This document shows, one piece after another, positions 5,502-7,014 of a stretch of 7,014 bases of DNA. The position numbers and the translations under genes are program-made. The notes under the pieces are model-generated. The model was not told the DNA's origin and ran no database searches. It saw only the letters and a program-made list of their open reading frames with translations. Location: the NCBI GenBank assembly GCA_012839665.1, contig DUMX01000348.1:1-7014 (forward strand), given 5' to 3'. Numbering within the stretch: the stretch's first letter is position 1; every line of letters starts with the position of its first letter. Source of the stretch: Gelria sp. Lineage in GTDB: Bacteria; Bacillota; Syntrophomonadia; Syntrophomonadales; Syntrophomonadaceae.

Positions 5502-6277
5502 TACTCTTGCCTCCCTGTCAAAGAAATTATTTCTATTTCGCCCCAGGCCGCCAGTTTATCGTTCTTTATTGCTAAAATACCAGCTACCTGGTTAATATTC
5601 TGTACATATTCTATAGCTTTAATTAAATCATCCTCACTTTTAACCAGATTAGCAGCCGCAGTAGCTACAGCATCAGCCAGGGAAACATCCCGAGCTTTTA
5701 TCACCACGGCATCAGCCTTACCGAAACTTAGACTAGGACCTACTGTACCCGAGGAAGTGCAAATACCCAAAGGGGTCTCCTCCGGGTGAATGCGAACGGC
5801 TATTTTATAAGTAAAAGTAGAAGGGCCAGCAAATATAGCTACCCGTCTTTCTCGCTGGGAATGTAAATAGATGTCACCACCATTTTCCACCACACACTCC
5901 CGGCAGCAAGTACTTAATTTCTTACCTAAAGCCTGGGATAGGGTGCCGGCAACTGCTGCCATAGGACCTACTCCAGCTACAGCGGCAGCTTTAGCCATTT
6001 GCCTCGCCAATTCCGGTGCCCCGGGAAGTAGTTGAAGCGGAACCAGAGAAGTGAGAAATTCCGGGTGCAACTTGATATAGTCTTCTAGCTCTACCCGCAA
6101 CGCTATAAGCTCTTTGCGGCACGCCCCTACCAGGCTATCGGAGTAACTCTCCCGGTCTACTCCAATAGCCAGGTCAGTTTGCTTAATTCTAAGATTAAAA
6201 TACTGCATATCGCCAGCCTGATGTAAAAATCGGTAGGTGCGATTTATATATTTTTCTTTATTCGTTGATGGTTCCAC
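5501..6277 (-). CDS. UPF0280 (COG2122) ApbE-like protein, probable sulfide-assimilation factor
   Basis: Members are related to the flavin-binding/flavinyl transferase ApbE fold. From what I recall, the Methanosarcina acetivorans COG2122 protein MA1715 improves sulfide assimilation for cysteine and homocysteine synthesis; the biochemical activity is not settled. The 258-residue product shows the family order: NRTYRF near the start, MAKAAAVAGVGPMAAVAGTL (94-113), ECVVENGGDIYL (127-138), CTSSGTVGPSLSFGKADAVV (173-192) and ADAVATAAAN (201-210); the NGGD and TSSG motifs recall ApbE. GTG at 6277 is chosen because AGAAGGGG (6285-6292) is 7 nt upstream and the product then begins where relatives do. 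The open frame runs on to 6385, but that part overlaps the ferredoxin gene's coding sequence and has no family similarity. It begins 13 nt after the ferredoxin stop and ends in a one-base overlap with cysK. Confidence 0.92.
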   Translation of the reverse strand: MEPSTNKEKYINRTYRFLHQAGDMQYFNLRIKQTDLAIGVDRESYSDSLVGACRKELIALRVELEDYIKLHPEFLTSLVPLQLLPGAPELARQMAKAAAVAGVGPMAAVAGTLSQALGKKLSTCCRECVVENGGDIYLHSQRERRVAIFAGPSTFTYKIAVRIHPEETPLGICTSSGTVGPSLSFGKADAVVIKARDVSLADAVATAAANLVKSEDDLIKAIEYVQNINQVAGILAIKNDKLAAWGEIEIISLTGRQE

Positions 6278-6284
6278 TGTAAAA

Positions 6285-6292
6285 CCCCTTCT
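6285..6292 (-). promoter_or_regulatory. Ribosome binding site setting the GTG start of the UPF0280 gene
   Basis: AGAAGGGG on the minus strand lies 7 nt before GTG at 6277 and overlaps the TAG stop of the ferredoxin gene (6291-6293). A ribosome terminating on the upstream gene would uncover or reuse it. It rules out the longer frame that begins inside the ferredoxin gene. Confidence 0.7.
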
Positions 6293-6713
6293 ATACTGCC
6301 TCCCTAACTTCAAAATACAACTTGATTGCCCGAGTGGGACAACAATCCAGGCACATACCGCAGACAATACACTTGGAGTTATCAAAAGATACCATCATAG
6401 TATCGCGGTCCAAATCCAGGGCCTGGGTAGGACAAAATGAAGGACAGGCTCCACATTGAATGCATATCTCTTCACTCCAGATTACGGTTTCACTTAAAGG
6501 TTCTACATGAATACCCAGGCTCTTCAGGTAATCTACCCCGGCCTTGTATTTTTCGCGCTTACCTTCTAATTCCACTACCAAATACCCTTCCTTTTGGGGG
6601 TTGATATCAGCTTTTAGTATATTAACTATCAAGTCATAGTTCTTTATTAACTGGTATATAATAGGCTGTTCCGACTGCGCTGCGGAAAAGTAACATACTA
6701 CCCGATTTTTCAT
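6291..6713 (-). CDS. NIL-domain two-[4Fe-4S] ferredoxin, partner of the DUF39 homocysteine system
   Basis: This is a 140-residue cytoplasmic iron-sulfur protein. Residues 1-75 form a NIL domain, the small ACT-like fold also found at the C-terminus of methionine ABC transporter ATPases, where it senses or binds sulfur amino acids. Residues 80-133 hold two complete cluster motifs: Cys84-Cys87-Cys90-Cys94-Pro and Cys115-Cys118-Cys121-Cys125-Pro. Cys124 is an extra cysteine next to the second set. In methanogens the NIL-ferredoxin (MA1822-type) works with the DUF39 protein to make homocysteine from aspartate semialdehyde and sulfide, presumably supplying electrons or carrying sulfur. The ATG at 6713 has a very strong AGAAGGAGGG (6720-6729) 6 nt upstream, and the gene starts 17 nt after the DUF39 stop. 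Order and spacing support a DUF39-NIL/ferredoxin functional pair. Confidence 0.93.
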   Translation of the reverse strand: MKNRVVCYFSAAQSEQPIIYQLIKNYDLIVNILKADINPQKEGYLVVELEGKREKYKAGVDYLKSLGIHVEPLSETVIWSEEICIQCGACPSFCPTQALDLDRDTMMVSFDNSKCIVCGMCLDCCPTRAIKLYFEVREAV

Positions 6714-6730
6714 TTTACTCCCTCCTTCTG

Positions 6731-7014
6731 CTATTTATTACCATTGGGGCTACGTTTGGGAATTGATTTGAATTCAATATTAGCATCCGCAGAAGGTAGC
6801 GGAGCTACCGGTTTAGTCAGCTCAAAATCACCCAACTTTATCCACTCTTTTAATGTACTGGCAATTTTACGGGCCCGGTAAATACTGGACTGCGGGGTGC
6901 TAACAACTTCCTTGCCATTTATAGTAATTTTCCCGCTCTTTAATTCCTTGAAATTAGCAAAACCCAGGTCTATTGGTTTTCCATAAGGATAGCCTTCGCT
7001 GTAATCTACTATGG
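6731..7014 (-). CDS. DUF39/COG1900 homocysteine biosynthesis protein, C-terminal fragment
   Basis: Only the last 93 codons are in the window; the start lies beyond the right edge. The reading ends with TAG at 6731-6733. It begins IVDYSEGYPYGKPI, continues with FKELKSGKITINGKEV, SSIYRARKIASTLKEWI (42-58) and FELTKPVAPLPS (63-74), and closes with a short basic tail. These match the C-terminal end of DUF39 proteins, where a conserved Ser-x-x-x-Ala-x-x-Ile-Ala helix is followed by a Leu-Thr-x-Pro-Val-x-Pro-Leu-Pro stretch. In Methanosarcina the homologue MA1821, with the NIL-ferredoxin, is required for homocysteine synthesis from aspartate semialdehyde and sulfide. The protein ends shortly after the DUF39 domain with no CBS domains or fused ferredoxin, so the electron or sulfur carrier is the separate gene that follows 17 nt later. 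The catalytic part is not visible, so intactness cannot be judged. Confidence 0.85.
   Translation of the reverse strand, partial: IVDYSEGYPYGKPIDLGFANFKELKSGKITINGKEVVSTPQSSIYRARKIASTLKEWIKLGDFELTKPVAPLPSADANIEFKSIPKRSPNGNK

Noticed and set aside
6278..6385. N-terminal extension of the UPF0280 frame to 6385
   Set aside because: It overlaps the cluster-binding region of the ferredoxin gene, has no ribosome binding site or family similarity, and the GTG at 6277 has an ideal one.
1..7014. tRNA, rRNA, CRISPR array, insertion sequence or known riboswitch
   Set aside because: None of the required conserved elements was seen on either strand; the leader of the sulfur operon, where a riboswitch might be expected, is outside the window.

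Overview
The window looks like chromosomal DNA from an anaerobic, endospore-forming, low-GC Gram-positive bacterium (Clostridia/Firmicutes). The support is a BofC-type sporulation protein next to ruvC, the yebC/bofC/ruvC neighbourhood known from Bacilli and Clostridia, strong AGGAGG-type ribosome binding sites, frequent GTG/TTG starts, and a sulfide-based amino acid synthesis cassette otherwise best known from methanogens and other strict anaerobes. A Syntrophomonas-like source is my guess from gene content and style; the sequence does not prove it. No phage, transposase, CRISPR, tRNA or rRNA gene is visible.

Right part (about 2290-7014, all on the minus strand): a tightly packed run of seven genes. 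In transcription order it holds the C-terminal end of a DUF39/COG1900 homocysteine-biosynthesis protein (cut by the window edge), a NIL-domain double [4Fe-4S] ferredoxin, a UPF0280/COG2122 ApbE-like protein, cysteine synthase CysK, NAD+ synthetase NadE, an isoprenylcysteine methyltransferase-like membrane protein, and YebC. Most junctions are 13-18 nt with the ribosome binding site touching the upstream stop codon; UPF0280 and cysK overlap by one base. The exception is 73 nt between nadE and the membrane protein. The run ends at a perfect 15-bp hairpin (2231-2266) with a T-rich tail on the minus strand. The first four genes form a coherent sulfide-assimilation set: DUF39 + NIL-ferredoxin (+ COG2122) put sulfide into homocysteine, and CysK puts it into cysteine.

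Middle (1349-2290): one plus-strand gene of unknown function (216 aa, no cysteine, soluble) with its own sigma-A-like promoter, converging on the yebC operon and diverging from bofC. It interrupts an otherwise all-minus neighbourhood.

Left part (1-1348, minus strand): bofC (membrane-anchored, extracytoplasmic) followed, after a 235-nt gap, by ruvC (Holliday junction resolvase). The gap contains several mutually exclusive small hairpins and a short tandem repeat but no gene. The 63 bases after ruvC contain a short direct repeat and no recognisable gene start.
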